Below are positions 1 to 10,075 of a stretch of 64,000 nt of DNA, one piece after another. The notes beneath the pieces were generated by a model. The model searched no databases. It saw only the letters and a list, made by a program, of their open reading frames with translations, and was not told the origin of the DNA. The first letter of the stretch is position 1. The number at the start of each line of letters is the position of its first letter. Origin of the DNA: Marinobacter shengliensis (GTDB taxonomy: Bacteria > Pseudomonadota > Gammaproteobacteria > Pseudomonadales > Oleiphilaceae); assembly GCF_003007715.1 (NCBI RefSeq), contig NZ_PXNO01000019.1, forward strand, positions 186,001 to 250,000. Reading direction: 5' to 3'. The translations under genes and the position numbers were made by a program.

Positions 1-2
1 CC

Positions 3-1028
3 GATGAAATCGTGGTGTTCGACAACCTGCGAGGCAAGCTGCACCTGATCGTGCACACCGACCCATCGGTTGAAGGTGCCTACCAGAAGGCCCAGGCCCG
101 CATCGACGACCTGGAAAGCCAGCTGCACCGCCAGACGGCCAACGCGCCCCGCACCCCGGAACATCTGCGCGGCAAGGTGGTGGACGAAAGCGATTTCATC
201 TCCGGCTTCAGCCAGGACAAATTCGAAGCGGCGGTGGACAAGATCAAGGGCTACGTACTGGACGGCGACGTGATGCAGACCGTCATCTCCCAGCGCATGT
301 CGATCCCGTTCGAGGCACCGCCGCTAAACCTGTACCGTTCGCTGCGCGTGCTCAACCCATCGCCATACATGTACTTCCTGGATCTGGAAGACTTCCACAT
401 TGTCGGCTCGTCTCCGGAAATCCTGGCCCGGGTGGAAGACGAGGAAGTCACCGTTCGTCCTATTGCCGGCACCCGCAAACGCGGCGCCACCGATGCCGAA
501 GACAAGGCCCTGGAAAAAGAGCTGCTGGCCGACCCGAAAGAAATCGCCGAGCACCTGATGCTGATCGACCTGGGCCGCAACGACGCTGGCCGGGTGTCGG
601 AAACCGGTACCGTGAAGTTGACCGACAAGATGATCGTCGAGCGCTATTCCCACGTCATGCACATTGTCTCCAATGTCACCGGCCGCCTGAAACAGGGCAC
701 CAGTTGCCTGGACGTACTGCGCGCCACCCTGCCAGCGGGCACCCTCAGCGGCGCCCCGAAAATCCGCGCCATGGAAATCATCGACGAACTGGAACCGGTG
801 AAGCGTGGCGTCTACGGCGGCGCCGTGGGCTACCTGTCGTTCAACGGCAACATGGACACCGCCATCGCTATCCGCACTGCGGTGATCAAGGACAACACCC
901 TGCACATCCAGGCCGGCGCCGGCGTGGTGGCAGACTCCATTCCCCGCCTCGAATGGAAAGAAACCATGAACAAGGGCCGCGCGATTTTCCGTGCCGTGGC
1001 CATGACCTACAACGACTACGACCATTGA
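3..1028 (+). CDS. trpE: Anthranilate synthase component I, C-terminal part (5' end outside window)
   Basis: Converts chorismate plus ammonia from TrpG to anthranilate, the first committed step of tryptophan synthesis. About 341 codons are visible and the frame is open to the window edge, so the N-terminal third (family length near 490) is missing. The chorismate-binding fold is clear: [15 protein letters not shown] region ([13 protein letters not shown]), [28 protein letters not shown] and [16 protein letters not shown] at 12 is only an internal valine codon. trpG follows after 16 bases, indicating one operon trpE-trpG-trpD-trpC. Confidence 0.97.
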   Translation, partial: DEIVVFDNLRGKLHLIVHTDPSVEGAYQKAQARIDDLESQLHRQTANAPRTPEHLRGKVVDESDFISGFSQDKFEAAVDKIKGYVLDGDVMQTVISQRMSIPFEAPPLNLYRSLRVLNPSPYMYFLDLEDFHIVGSSPEILARVEDEEVTVRPIAGTRKRGATDAEDKALEKELLADPKEIAEHLMLIDLGRNDAGRVSETGTVKLTDKMIVERYSHVMHIVSNVTGRLKQGTSCLDVLRATLPAGTLSGAPKIRAMEIIDELEPVKRGVYGGAVGYLSFNGNMDTAIAIRTAVIKDNTLHIQAGAGVVADSIPRLEWKETMNKGRAIFRAVAMTYNDYDH

Positions 1029-1044
1029 GGCGGAGGAACAGATT

Positions 1045-1623
1045 ATGTTGCTGATGATCGATAACTACGATTCCTTCACCTACAACGTGGTGCAGTACCT
1101 GGCGGAGCTGGGTGCAGACGTGCAGGTATACCGGAACGACGAAATCACCATTGAGCAGATTGAAGTCCTGAAACCGGAGCGACTGGTGATTTCCCCGGGC
1201 CCCTGTACACCGAACGAGGCGGGCATCTCCATGGACGCCATTCGCCACTTCGCCGGCAAACTGCCAATCCTGGGCATCTGCCTCGGCCACCAGGCCATTG
1301 GCCAGGTGTACGGCGGCGACATCATCCGCGCGGGCAAGGTGATGCATGGCAAGGTGTCGGCGGTGTACCACAATGACGTGGGCGTGTTCCGGGGCCTGAA
1401 CAATCCCTTGCAGGCTACCCGTTACCACAGCCTGGTGATCGACAAGGACACCCTGCCCGATTGCCTGGAAGTCACCGCCTGGACCCGCAACGACGATGGT
1501 TCCGTTGAAGAAATCATGGGCGTGCGCCATAAGACCCTGCCCATTGAAGGCGTGCAGTTCCACCCTGAGTCGATCATGACCGAGCAGGGCCACGAACTGC
1601 TGCGCAACTTCCTGAGAACATAA
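1045..1623 (+). CDS. trpG: Anthranilate synthase component II (glutamine amidotransferase)
   Basis: Class I glutamine amidotransferase that releases ammonia from glutamine for TrpE. The 192-residue length is normal for the family. The nucleophile elbow [10 protein letters not shown] places the catalytic Cys at residue 79, and GVQFHPES carries the His-Glu pair near the C-terminus. [10 protein letters not shown] is the usual oxyanion-side loop of TrpG/PabA proteins. A strong ribosome binding site (GGCGGAGG) precedes ATG. It lies between trpE and trpD, which favours TrpG; it could also serve PabB as in some pseudomonads. Confidence 0.96.
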   Translation: MLLMIDNYDSFTYNVVQYLAELGADVQVYRNDEITIEQIEVLKPERLVISPGPCTPNEAGISMDAIRHFAGKLPILGICLGHQAIGQVYGGDIIRAGKVMHGKVSAVYHNDVGVFRGLNNPLQATRYHSLVIDKDTLPDCLEVTAWTRNDDGSVEEIMGVRHKTLPIEGVQFHPESIMTEQGHELLRNFLRT

Positions 1624-1638
1624 CAAGAGGCCCTCCCC

Positions 1639-2667
1639 ATGGACATGAAACAAGCCCTGAACCGCATTGCCTCCAACCTGGACCTGTCCCGGGAAGAGAT
1701 GAAAGATGTGATGCGCATCGTGATGAACGGCGAGGCCACAGACGCCCAGATCGGCGCCTTCCTGATGGGCCTGCGCCTGAAAAGCGAAACCATCGATGAA
1801 ATCACCGGCGCCACCGAAGTGATGCGCGAGCTGGCCACCAAGGTCGCCGTCAACGCCAGCCCGCTGGTGGATATCGTCGGCACCGGCGGCGACGGCGCTA
1901 ACCTGTTCAACGTATCCTCTGCCGCGTCGTTTGTAGTGGCCGCCGCTGGCGGGTATGTGGCCAAGCACGGCAACCGGGGCGTGTCATCGAAGAGTGGCAG
2001 CGCCGACCTGATTGAAAAAGCCGGCATCAATCTGAACATGAAACCAGAAGAAGTCGCCCGCTGCGTAGAGCAGATCGGCGTCGGCTTCATGTTTGCCCCG
2101 GCCCACCACGGCGCCATGAAACACGCCATTGGCCCACGCCGGGAACTGGGCTGCCGGACTATCTTCAATATTCTTGGCCCCATGACCAACCCGGCGGGCG
2201 TGACTCGTCAGCTGATTGGCGTATTCTCTCGGGAACTGTGCCGGCCCATGGCGGAAGTGCTGCAGCGCCTGGGTGCAGAGCACATTATGGTGGTGCATTC
2301 CAAAGATGGCCTGGATGAAATCAGCCTGGCGTCGTCCACCCATGTGGCGGAGCTGAAAAGCGGCGAAATCACCGAGTACGATCTGACCCCGGAAGACCTT
2401 GGCATCAAGAGCCAGTCGTTGGTGGGTCTGTCTGTGGATGGTGCCGATGCATCTCTGAAACTCATTCGCGCCGCTTTCGGCCGCAGCCACGACGAAACCA
2501 CCGAAAAAGCCCGAGACATGATCGCCCTGAATGCCGGCGCAGCCATTTATGTCGCCGGCCTGGCCAGGACCGCCAAAGAGGGCGTCGACATGGCACTGGA
2601 CGCGATGGGTTCCGGCCTGGCTGCCGGCAAGATGTCGGAGCTGGCGGATTTTTCACAGTGCTTTTGA
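1639..2667 (+). CDS. trpD: Anthranilate phosphoribosyltransferase
   Basis: Transfers the phosphoribosyl group of PRPP to anthranilate. The 342-residue protein has an N-terminal helical domain (to about residue 70) followed by the PRPP-binding [14 protein letters not shown] loop, [15 protein letters not shown] and the [10 protein letters not shown] segment, all typical of TrpD. It starts 15 bases after trpG, with AAGAGG upstream. The reading frame ends just before a long hairpin repeat that separates it from trpC. Confidence 0.97.
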   Translation: MDMKQALNRIASNLDLSREEMKDVMRIVMNGEATDAQIGAFLMGLRLKSETIDEITGATEVMRELATKVAVNASPLVDIVGTGGDGANLFNVSSAASFVVAAAGGYVAKHGNRGVSSKSGSADLIEKAGINLNMKPEEVARCVEQIGVGFMFAPAHHGAMKHAIGPRRELGCRTIFNILGPMTNPAGVTRQLIGVFSRELCRPMAEVLQRLGAEHIMVVHSKDGLDEISLASSTHVAELKSGEITEYDLTPEDLGIKSQSLVGLSVDGADASLKLIRAAFGRSHDETTEKARDMIALNAGAAIYVAGLARTAKEGVDMALDAMGSGLAAGKMSELADFSQCF

Positions 2668-2697
2668 TCTCCCGGCCTGTTTATTACTGAGCCGGAC

Positions 2698-2807
2698 GAG
2701 CCGGTGGGGACTCCCTTCCGAAACACGCCCGTGAATACGTCCCTGTAGGGCTTGGCTGCAGCCATCCATGGCTGCAGACAGTTTCGGAAGGGAGTCCCCA
2801 CCGGCTC
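2698..2807. repeat. Composite hairpin repeat inside the trp operon (element 1)
   Basis: A perfect 27-base inverted repeat (2698-2724 against 2781-2807) encloses a second perfect 10-base inverted repeat (2756-2765 against 2768-2777, two-base loop CC). No gene is present between trpD and trpC here. The part after the left arm, with TTCCGAAACACGCC, GTGAATAC and a TCCCTG step, has a clear counterpart at about 58830-58895, so this is a dispersed element and not a private operon feature. In mRNA it would form a very stable hairpin of roughly 110 nt, which could affect trpC expression or act as a partial terminator. Confidence 0.85.
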
Positions 2808-2831
2808 TCGCAAACTTTATACGGGCCTGAT

Positions 2832-3644
2832 ATGACTGAACGACATTTAGACAAAACTCCCACCATCCTTCGAAAAATCGTTGACCGGAAGTGGGAAGAG
2901 ATCGACGAGCGAAAACCAAAGATTTCCATGGCCGACCTGAAGGCTATGGCGGGTGATCAAGCGCCGGCACGTGGGTTTGCCAACGCGTTGCGCACACGCA
3001 TCGAGGCTCACCGGCCAGCGGTGATCGCCGAGATTAAGAAGGCCTCGCCTAGCAAAGGCATCCTTCGCGATCCGTTTGAACCGGAACGCATTGCCGAAAG
3101 CTACGAAAAAGGCGGCGCCGCCTGCTTGTCCGTGCTTACTGACAAAGATTTCTTCCAGGGCCACGAGGACTACCTTAAAGCCGCCCGCGCGGCTTGCAGC
3201 TTGCCAGTGATCCGCAAGGACTTCATGGTGGACCCGTATCAGGTCTACGAGAGCCGCGCCATTGGTGCTGACTGCATCCTGCTGATCGCCGCCTGCCTGA
3301 CCAAAGCGCAGATGCAGGAACTCGAAGGCATTGCCCACGAGATTGGGCTGGATGTTCTGGTGGAAGTGCACGACGGCGAGGAGCTGGACGACGCCCTGAC
3401 CCTGAGCACGCCGCTGGTAGGCATCAATAACCGCAACCTGCACAACTTCGAGGTGTCGCTGAACACCACGTTTGACCTGCACCAGCGCATTGGCCACGAC
3501 CGGCTGACCATCACCGAGAGCGGCATCATGACCCGCGCCGACGTGGACGCCATGACCAGCCGGGGCATCTACGGGTTCCTGGTGGGCGAGTCGTTCATGC
3601 GCGCGCCAGATCCAGGTGAGAAACTGCAGGAGCTGTTTGGCTGA
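2832..3644 (+). CDS. trpC: Indole-3-glycerol-phosphate synthase
   Basis: Closes the indole ring from carboxyphenylaminodeoxyribulose phosphate, a TIM-barrel enzyme of 270 residues, monofunctional (no TrpF domain). Visible family signatures are [16 protein letters not shown] (catalytic Lys), [42 protein letters not shown] and [12 protein letters not shown]. The ATG at 2832 has no strong ribosome binding site and lies 24 bases after the hairpin repeat. It probably belongs to the trp operon despite the inserted element. Confidence 0.97.
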   Translation: MTERHLDKTPTILRKIVDRKWEEIDERKPKISMADLKAMAGDQAPARGFANALRTRIEAHRPAVIAEIKKASPSKGILRDPFEPERIAESYEKGGAACLSVLTDKDFFQGHEDYLKAARAACSLPVIRKDFMVDPYQVYESRAIGADCILLIAACLTKAQMQELEGIAHEIGLDVLVEVHDGEELDDALTLSTPLVGINNRNLHNFEVSLNTTFDLHQRIGHDRLTITESGIMTRADVDAMTSRGIYGFLVGESFMRAPDPGEKLQELFG

Positions 3645-3671
3645 TTCACTGAGGTAACGGGCAAGCGAACG

Positions 3672-5045
3672 ATGGACGCAAATACCGGTAAGGAATCCGA
3701 CAACCCTATACTGACTGGCCCCTTCTGGCCGGTGTTTTTCCGCTATGCCCTGCCCTCGGTGGCGGGGCTGTTGGCGCTGACCACCGCCAACATTGTTGAT
3801 GGCATTTTTATTGGCAACTTTGCCGGGGCCGAGGCGCTGGCGGCGCTGAACCTGCTGATTCCCTGGTTTACCTTTCTGTTTGGCATGGCACTGGCCCTCG
3901 CCATTGGTGGTACGGTTCGGGCTGGCCGGTATCTGGGCGAAGGCAGAACGGAAGCCGCGTCTGCGATCTTCAGCAAGTGCCTGATGGCCACGCTGGCCCT
4001 CGCCATAACCGGGGCCCTGGCGGGGTTGTTGTTCCACGATGCGATCTATCGAGTGCTGGGTGCCTCCCCGGACATCTACCCGCTGATGTCCGAGTATTTT
4101 CTGGTGATCATCTGGGTGCTGGTGGCTCAGCTTGTCACCATGGTGTTGTATTACTTCGTGCGGGTGGACGGTTTCCCCGGGCTGGCAACCACGGCCCTGG
4201 TAACGGGGGCCGCCGCCAATATCCTGCTCGACGCCCTGTTGGTGGGCTATCTGGATTACGGTTTGCGTGGCGCCGCCATCGCAACTGGCCTGGCCCAGGT
4301 GCTGCAGTTCGGCGTTCTGGCCCGTTATTTTCTCAAGCCGGAGCGCAAGCTGCGCTTCGGGCTTTATCAAAAACACTGGCGGGAAGTGCCCCAGGCATTT
4401 GCCAATGGCGTTTCGGAGTGGATCAACGAGCTCTCGGTGGGGCTGGTCATGCTGCTGATCAACTGGCTGCTGATGACCACTCAGGGTGTGGCCGGGGTAG
4501 CCGCCTTCACCGTCGTGAACTATCTGATTTTCCTGAGCCTGATGGTGTTCTACGGCATTTCAGATGCCATGCATGTGCTGATCAGCCACAACCTGGGGGC
4601 CGGCAACGCCGAGCGTATCCGGCGCTTCATGGGCTGTGGGGCAACCGTCATCCTGAGCCTGGCACTGGCGCTGGTGGCCACGGTCTGGCTGTTCGGAAAC
4701 CAGGTCGTCCGGCTGTTTCTCGACACCGCCGCAGACCCCGCCACCGCCGAACTGGCCGACCGGTTCCTGACCATCCTCTGGCCGTTATTCCTGGTCAACG
4801 GTATTAACGTACTGTTGTCGGTTTACCTGACCGCCATGCACAAACCCATCCCCTCCGCCCTGGTGGCCTTTTCCCGAAGCCTGATTCTTCCTGCGCTGTT
4901 ACTGATAGGCATTGCCCAGTTCGCGCCACAGTGGCCGCTACTGGTGGCACTGCCCCTTGCCGAATGGCTCACGTTCGGGCTGGCCGTGGCGCTGTTTTTG
5001 CGTTTCCGTCCTCAGAGGGTGATCAACGCACCAAACCAAATGTAA
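3672..5045 (+). CDS. MATE family multidrug/toxin efflux transporter
   Basis: A 457-residue integral membrane protein with about twelve predicted hydrophobic segments, and the duplicated six-helix layout of MATE antiporters. The N-terminus reads PFWPVFFRYALPSVAGLLAL, followed by VDGIFIGNFAGAEALAALNL, the usual first two helices of the family. It starts 27 bases after trpC without an obvious terminator between them. It stands immediately before the petrobactin genes, so export of the siderophore or its precursors is possible, but nothing in the sequence proves a substrate. A Fur-like site lies after it, not before it. Confidence 0.9.
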   Translation: MDANTGKESDNPILTGPFWPVFFRYALPSVAGLLALTTANIVDGIFIGNFAGAEALAALNLLIPWFTFLFGMALALAIGGTVRAGRYLGEGRTEAASAIFSKCLMATLALAITGALAGLLFHDAIYRVLGASPDIYPLMSEYFLVIIWVLVAQLVTMVLYYFVRVDGFPGLATTALVTGAAANILLDALLVGYLDYGLRGAAIATGLAQVLQFGVLARYFLKPERKLRFGLYQKHWREVPQAFANGVSEWINELSVGLVMLLINWLLMTTQGVAGVAAFTVVNYLIFLSLMVFYGISDAMHVLISHNLGAGNAERIRRFMGCGATVILSLALALVATVWLFGNQVVRLFLDTAADPATAELADRFLTILWPLFLVNGINVLLSVYLTAMHKPIPSALVAFSRSLILPALLLIGIAQFAPQWPLLVALPLAEWLTFGLAVALFLRFRPQRVINAPNQM

Positions 5046-5071
5046 AAAATGTAAAAATATTTCACCTGCAC

Positions 5072-5090
5072 TCGATTCTCATTTAGATTT
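5072..5090 (+). promoter_or_regulatory. Probable Fur box upstream of asbA
   Basis: The stretch GATTCTCATTTAGAT (5074-5088) reads on the other strand as AAATGAGAATC, a classic Fur half-site pattern, and sits about 30 bases before the asbA start in a short AT-rich gap. The assignment rests on similarity and on the iron-scavenging role of the genes behind it. Confidence 0.6.
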
Positions 5091-5119
5091 ACTCCAAATT
5101 CTGGAATCGGAGTGTCGAC

Positions 5120-6952
5120 ATGGGACCGTCTGCCCGGGCGATTGCCGAACAGGCAAGTTTTCAGGCCTTCCTGCATGGCTATCTTCAGGAAATTGATCCC
5201 GGCCACTGGCTGGCCGCCAGCCAACGCCTTCATGACCCCGGCAGCTGTTTCTCCGGCTCATGGGTGTGCGAACTGCCCCTGAACACCCAGCGGGCCCGGC
5301 TTGCTGTCGATATCCTTTACCGTTCCCCCGTCGGCCGGCACCGCTATGGCAAGGTGCGCCAGTGGCTAAACGGTCGTCATTGCTGGTCAGACATCGAACC
5401 GTTCCAGGCCATGTGTCTTCTGGTACGCGAGCTCTATGCACTTTCCGGCGGTATGGTTCCGGAGCTTCGTAAACTCCGGGAACTGGAGTTCCTGCACCGA
5501 CTAACAGATAGCTACGGGGTGATGACCCGTTACCTGGAACAGCGCCGCCACGACCCCCGGCTTTTGACCAACCGATTCATCGATTCAGAACAGTCGTTGT
5601 TGTTTGGCCACGCCACTCACCCCACCCCCAAAAGCCGCCAGGGCATGTCGGAATGGCAGCAAACGGCTTATGCGCCCGAGCTAAGCGGGCGATTCCGGCT
5701 TCATTATTTTCTGGTCCATCAAGACTACGTGGAGCAAGACTCGGACGGTCCATTGCCCGCCAGCACCATGGCGGAAACCCTGTTGAACAGTGGCCATGCC
5801 TCCCTGAACCTGCCAGACAATCATACTCTGGTTCCGGCACACCCACTTCAAGCGCAGTGGTTACTTGCACAGCCGTCGGTGCTGGTCGCCATCGAGCAGG
5901 GGCTGATTCATCCGCTCGGCGCTCTGGGGCCGGAGTTCTCTGCCACGTCTTCCGTGCGCACGGTTTACAGTGAACAGGCAGAATGGATGTTGAAGTTTTC
6001 CATTCCGGTGAAAGTGACCAACTCGCTCCGGGTCAATAAGGCTCACGAGCTGAAAGCGGGTGTGGTGATGTCCAGACTGATCCGACAGACCGGGTTCGCG
6101 GAGTCTGAGCCCGGCTTCCGGATCCTGCAGGACCCGGCCTATCTGACGGTTTCCCTACCCGGGCAGGCCGAGAGCGGCTTTGAAGTCATTTTCCGGAACA
6201 ATCCCTTCACTCCAGGCCAGGACCAGGGTGTGATCAGCATGGCCGCTCTGACCCAGGATCCAATGCCCGGCCGTAATTCCCGGTTAATGGATCTGATCGA
6301 GGGCCTGGCTTTGAACGAGAGTCGAAGCATGGCCGCGGTCAGTCTGGACTGGTTCCAGCACTATCTTGCCTGCGCCATTGGCCCGGCGCTCCGGCTTTAT
6401 GACGACCACGGTATTGCCCTGGAGGCACACCAGCAGAACAGCCTGCTGGATATTGGTGGTGGCTATCCTCGCTGCTATTACTACCGGGACAATCAGGGTT
6501 ACTACCTTTCGGAAACGTTTCGCAAACAACTGACAGAGCAGTGCCCGGACCTGTCGGAAACCCCGGAACTGTTCTACCGGGATGCCATGATTCGGGACCG
6601 CTTCTGCTACTACCTGATCGTCAACCAGGTGTTCTCCGTGATCGCCCGGTTCGGCCTGGACGGCCTGATTCCGGAATCGGTGTTGATCCGGCAGTTCCGG
6701 CAGTTTCTCCGCTCCGAACACACCCGGCTCCATGGCCCGGCCCGGGCACTGGTCAATCTCCTGCTCGAGGACAGTCGCCTGCCGTACAAGGGCAACCTGC
6801 TGACTCGAGTACACGATGTTGATGAGCTGAATGCCGAGCTGGAAATGGCGGTGTACACCAGTATTGCCAATCCTCTTCGCGGTCTGGCGCACGCAGCGCC
6901 GCAGCCAAGTTTTCCAGTTCAGGCTGTTGGGGCAGATCATGGCGCTGCGTGA
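5120..6952 (+). CDS. asbA: Petrobactin synthetase AsbA-like (NIS siderophore synthetase, IucA/IucC family)
   Basis: NRPS-independent siderophore synthetase, 610 residues, close to the roughly 600 usual for AsbA. The family activates a carboxylate of citrate with ATP and couples it to an amine; in petrobactin synthesis this is spermidine or its dihydroxybenzoyl form. Signatures include HPLQAQWLLAQP, SATSSVRTVYS, KFSIPVKVTNSLRVNK and ALEAHQQNSLLDIGGG, in the usual order, with a FhuF-like C-terminal region. GGAGTGTCGAC precedes the ATG. It is the first of six overlapping genes and follows a Fur-like site. Assignment as AsbA and not AsbB is by gene order. Confidence 0.92.
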   Translation: MGPSARAIAEQASFQAFLHGYLQEIDPGHWLAASQRLHDPGSCFSGSWVCELPLNTQRARLAVDILYRSPVGRHRYGKVRQWLNGRHCWSDIEPFQAMCLLVRELYALSGGMVPELRKLRELEFLHRLTDSYGVMTRYLEQRRHDPRLLTNRFIDSEQSLLFGHATHPTPKSRQGMSEWQQTAYAPELSGRFRLHYFLVHQDYVEQDSDGPLPASTMAETLLNSGHASLNLPDNHTLVPAHPLQAQWLLAQPSVLVAIEQGLIHPLGALGPEFSATSSVRTVYSEQAEWMLKFSIPVKVTNSLRVNKAHELKAGVVMSRLIRQTGFAESEPGFRILQDPAYLTVSLPGQAESGFEVIFRNNPFTPGQDQGVISMAALTQDPMPGRNSRLMDLIEGLALNESRSMAAVSLDWFQHYLACAIGPALRLYDDHGIALEAHQQNSLLDIGGGYPRCYYYRDNQGYYLSETFRKQLTEQCPDLSETPELFYRDAMIRDRFCYYLIVNQVFSVIARFGLDGLIPESVLIRQFRQFLRSEHTRLHGPARALVNLLLEDSRLPYKGNLLTRVHDVDELNAELEMAVYTSIANPLRGLAHAAPQPSFPVQAVGADHGAA

Positions 6953-8777
6953 GCAAACACCGTCACCGATGACAGGGCTAAGCCCGGTCATCTCCCTGAC
7001 CGAGTCGCCAACACAGCGCGTGCTCCGGCAACTGCTGGAAGCCCTGCTGTTTGAGCGTTTGATCCCCTACCGCCCATGCAATGACAACCGCTCCGGCTGG
7101 CAATGGCTGTCGTTCCGGATCGGCAGCCTGCCCGGGCGCTGCCGCGCTCGGGTTCGTGGCTTTGGCCGGTTGCGGCTGGATATGAGCACCCTGACCCTGG
7201 GGCAGGAACAACCATCAACCTCAACGTCGCTGGCCAGGCTGGTCGGCCAGTTGCCGGCCGCGAGCACGCAGCAGCAAGCGCTGTTAAAAGAACTTGTCGC
7301 CACCATCGGAAACACCGAAAGACTCGACGCCCTGTATCGGGCCCGTGGCCCGCGGGAACGGCGGGCCCTGCACGGCGAAGCGCTGGACTGTGCATTGCAC
7401 GAGGGTCACCCCTACCACCCCTGTTACAAGAGCCGACTGGGATTCCAGGGCGATGACCTGGTGCGCTATAGCCCGGAAACCAGCATCGGGTTCCGTCTCC
7501 ATTGGGTGGCGGTTCCCCGACCCTATCTGGATTCGCAGTTGCTGGCTCCGGACCTTGCGTTCTGGCAGTCGGAACTCGGTCGGGAACAGGCCTATCTGCT
7601 GCGGGCCGCATTCCACCGGGCGGGCGTTGACTGGCAACACTGCGGTGCCTTGCCAACCCACCCCTGGCAATGGCAGCAACTCTGCCAGGGGCCCCAGGCC
7701 TCCCGGCTTTCCGCACTGGGCATCAGAAGCCTGGGGCCCCTGGGAGACCGTTACCGGCCGGGGCAGTCACTGCGGTCCCTGTTCAACGTCAGCCGGCCGG
7801 CGAACGCCTGCATCAAACTGCCACTGGGCATCCATAACACCTCGTCCCGCAGGCACCTGGAACCCCACTCGGTGCCTTCAGCGCCGGCCATCAGCCGCTG
7901 GCTTGAAGCGATTTTGGCCGCTGACTCGCAATTCGACACTGCCTACCCTCTCCGCCTGCTGCCCGAATATGCCAGCCTGGGCGTTAACACTGGGCGTGAC
8001 CGGGGCACAGGCAGTGCAGGGCTTGAAGGAGAACTGGCCGCCATCTGGCGTGCCAGCATCAGCTCCCGGCTTAATGACGGTGAGCAGGCCATCCCCCTGA
8101 ACGCCCTGTTCCAGTGGCAACCTGACGGCATGCCGTTCATCCACCCGTGGGTAGAGCACTACGGCCTGGGCCCCTGGCTGGAAGCCACGCTCAAAGCCGT
8201 CATCCTGCCGGTCTGGCATATGCTGGCGGCCCACGGTGTCGGCCTCGAGGCCCATGCCCAGAACAGTCTGCTGGTGGTGCGCGACGGCTGGCCCAGGGCG
8301 CTGATGCTTCGGGATTTCCACGACAGCGTCGAGTACGCCCGTGACTACCTGCCCCCGGCCACTCCTGAACCAGACTTTGGCCCCCGACAGGCGCTCTACG
8401 ATCAGGCACCAGACGACCAGTACTACCGTATGAGCGGCCCGGAAGCCCTGCGGGAACTGGTCATGGATACCCTGTTTATCTTCAATCTGAGTGAGCTGGC
8501 GCTGCTGCTGGATGAGGCCTACGGATTTAACGAAACCCGCTTCTGGGACCGGGTCAGGACGATCCTGACCGATTACGCACGGCAACACCCGTATCTGACC
8601 TCCCGCTTGCACAGGCTGGCCTGGGACCAGTCAACACTTCAGACCGAATCCCTGCTGCGCCGCAAGCTGCAGCCAGACAACCAAAGCCATTGCCTCCGGG
8701 TAACCAACCCCCTGGCTTCGGGACCGGATTCCACATCGATGCCCCCTACCGATCACCATCACGAGAGGTTACCGTGA
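6939..8777 (+). CDS. asbB: Petrobactin synthetase AsbB-like (second NIS siderophore synthetase)
   Basis: Second IucA/IucC-family enzyme, 612 residues from the ATG at 6939. That start overlaps the end of asbA by 14 bases and has GTTGGGGC upstream; a longer frame from 6831 would overlap asbA by 122 bases in another frame and its extra residues look like frame-shadow sequence. Recognisable are EGHPYHPCYKSRLGF, LPTHPWQWQQL, KLPLGIHNTSSRRHL and GLEAHAQNSLLVV with the conserved His, Lys and Asn residues of the ATP/citrate site. It would add the second spermidine-dihydroxybenzoate arm to the citrate half-product made by AsbA. Confidence 0.92.
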   Translation: MALREQTPSPMTGLSPVISLTESPTQRVLRQLLEALLFERLIPYRPCNDNRSGWQWLSFRIGSLPGRCRARVRGFGRLRLDMSTLTLGQEQPSTSTSLARLVGQLPAASTQQQALLKELVATIGNTERLDALYRARGPRERRALHGEALDCALHEGHPYHPCYKSRLGFQGDDLVRYSPETSIGFRLHWVAVPRPYLDSQLLAPDLAFWQSELGREQAYLLRAAFHRAGVDWQHCGALPTHPWQWQQLCQGPQASRLSALGIRSLGPLGDRYRPGQSLRSLFNVSRPANACIKLPLGIHNTSSRRHLEPHSVPSAPAISRWLEAILAADSQFDTAYPLRLLPEYASLGVNTGRDRGTGSAGLEGELAAIWRASISSRLNDGEQAIPLNALFQWQPDGMPFIHPWVEHYGLGPWLEATLKAVILPVWHMLAAHGVGLEAHAQNSLLVVRDGWPRALMLRDFHDSVEYARDYLPPATPEPDFGPRQALYDQAPDDQYYRMSGPEALRELVMDTLFIFNLSELALLLDEAYGFNETRFWDRVRTILTDYARQHPYLTSRLHRLAWDQSTLQTESLLRRKLQPDNQSHCLRVTNPLASGPDSTSMPPTDHHHERLP

Positions 8778-10075
8778 CTGCACCTTTGTTTTACGTCGAC
8801 AACACCCCCTACAGCCAGGCCGACTGTGATCATATTGTCCGGGGCCTGGCGGAGCGGCCCGAGTTCCAGTCGCCGGTCGGTTGCCGATTTGCGGTCTGCC
8901 TGCAAGACACCGCCCACTGGCTGGCCCTGTGTCTCTGGCTGAAGCCCCTTGGCGCCAGCGTACTGCCCATTCACCCCGGCACACCCTACCCTGCCGCCAA
9001 AGCCCTGGCCGAGGACACCGGCTGCAGCTACCTGCTGTTCGGCGAGCAACTGCAGGAGGTAACGCCGGAAACTCTTGGCGGGGTGACACGGACGGCTTCG
9101 GCCGAGGGTGGTGAGCTGATTCAGCTCAGCTCCGGCACCACGGGTAAGGCCAAGACCATCACCCGGCCCTGGCGCGACATAGACCGGGAACTGGTCGCCT
9201 ATGTCGCCCATTTTACTGAGGCCCGGGCCTTAACGCCGGTGGTCGCCTGTCCGGTCACCCACTCCTACGGTCTGATCTGTGGTGTGCTGGCTGCCCGGGA
9301 GCGGGGCATCGCACCCCATGTGGTCACCAATCTGAACCCACGATTCATTATTGCCCGACTGCGTGCGGTGCCTGAGCACCTGCTCTATGCCTCACCCACC
9401 CTGATTAGCCTGCTGATGAGGATGCTGCCGGAACAGGAAATGCTGCATGCTGTCATGCTTTCCGGGGCTCCTTTACCCGCGCCGGTGCTGACTCAGCTTA
9501 GGGACCGCTGTCTGCGGCTGTGTCAGCAGTATGGATGCTCTGAGGCCGGATGCGTGGCTGTGAGCGCGGACGTGTCTGAGCCGGGCCTGCTGGGCCAGCC
9601 GCTGCCTCACCTGTCGGTGCAGGCCGGTGCCTCCGCCGGGCAACCGGATGAAATCCTGATCACGGTAAAAGCCACCGGACAGCGCATCCACAGTAAGGAT
9701 CTGGGCTATTTCGACCACCGGGGCCAGCTGCACTTCCTGGCCCGCACCGATGACACCATTAATGTCGCCGGCATTAACGTCTACCCGGGCGCGGTGGAAG
9801 ACGTGTTCCTTGGCTACCCAGGAATTCGCGAGGCGGTGGCTTTCAAGCAACCCGATGCCTTTGCCGGTGAGCGGGTTTGCCTGCGTTTTGTGGCGGATTC
9901 AGACATCGACACCGACCAGCTTCGACAATGGAGCCGCGACCGACTGTCACCTCACCAGGTGCCGTCACTGATCGAACAGGTGGAAAGCATCAGCCGGCTC
10001 CCGAACGGCAAGGTCAGCCGCCGGCTGTTAAGCGAATCCCTCGCTGACAAGGGTCAGCGGGAGGTCCGGGCATGA
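8774..10075 (+). CDS. asbC: 3,4-dihydroxybenzoate-AMP ligase AsbC-like
   Basis: ANL-superfamily adenylating enzyme that activates 3,4-dihydroxybenzoate and loads it onto AsbD. The P-loop-like core LIQLSSGTTGKAKT, the hinge LGYFDHRGQLHFLARTDDT and the C-terminal LPNGKVSRR with the catalytic Lys are visible. GTG at 8774 is preferred: it overlaps the asbB stop as GTGA and AGAGG lies six bases before it, giving 433 residues, near the family length of about 410. A longer frame opens at 8690 but has no such support. Confidence 0.9.
   Translation: MTAPLFYVDNTPYSQADCDHIVRGLAERPEFQSPVGCRFAVCLQDTAHWLALCLWLKPLGASVLPIHPGTPYPAAKALAEDTGCSYLLFGEQLQEVTPETLGGVTRTASAEGGELIQLSSGTTGKAKTITRPWRDIDRELVAYVAHFTEARALTPVVACPVTHSYGLICGVLAARERGIAPHVVTNLNPRFIIARLRAVPEHLLYASPTLISLLMRMLPEQEMLHAVMLSGAPLPAPVLTQLRDRCLRLCQQYGCSEAGCVAVSADVSEPGLLGQPLPHLSVQAGASAGQPDEILITVKATGQRIHSKDLGYFDHRGQLHFLARTDDTINVAGINVYPGAVEDVFLGYPGIREAVAFKQPDAFAGERVCLRFVADSDIDTDQLRQWSRDRLSPHQVPSLIEQVESISRLPNGKVSRRLLSESLADKGQREVRA

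Noticed and set aside
2847..4376. Minus-strand open frame of 509 codons opposite trpC and the MATE gene
   Set aside because: It lies wholly antisense to two well-recognised genes, spans their junction and shows no domain; GC-rich DNA readily leaves such frames open.
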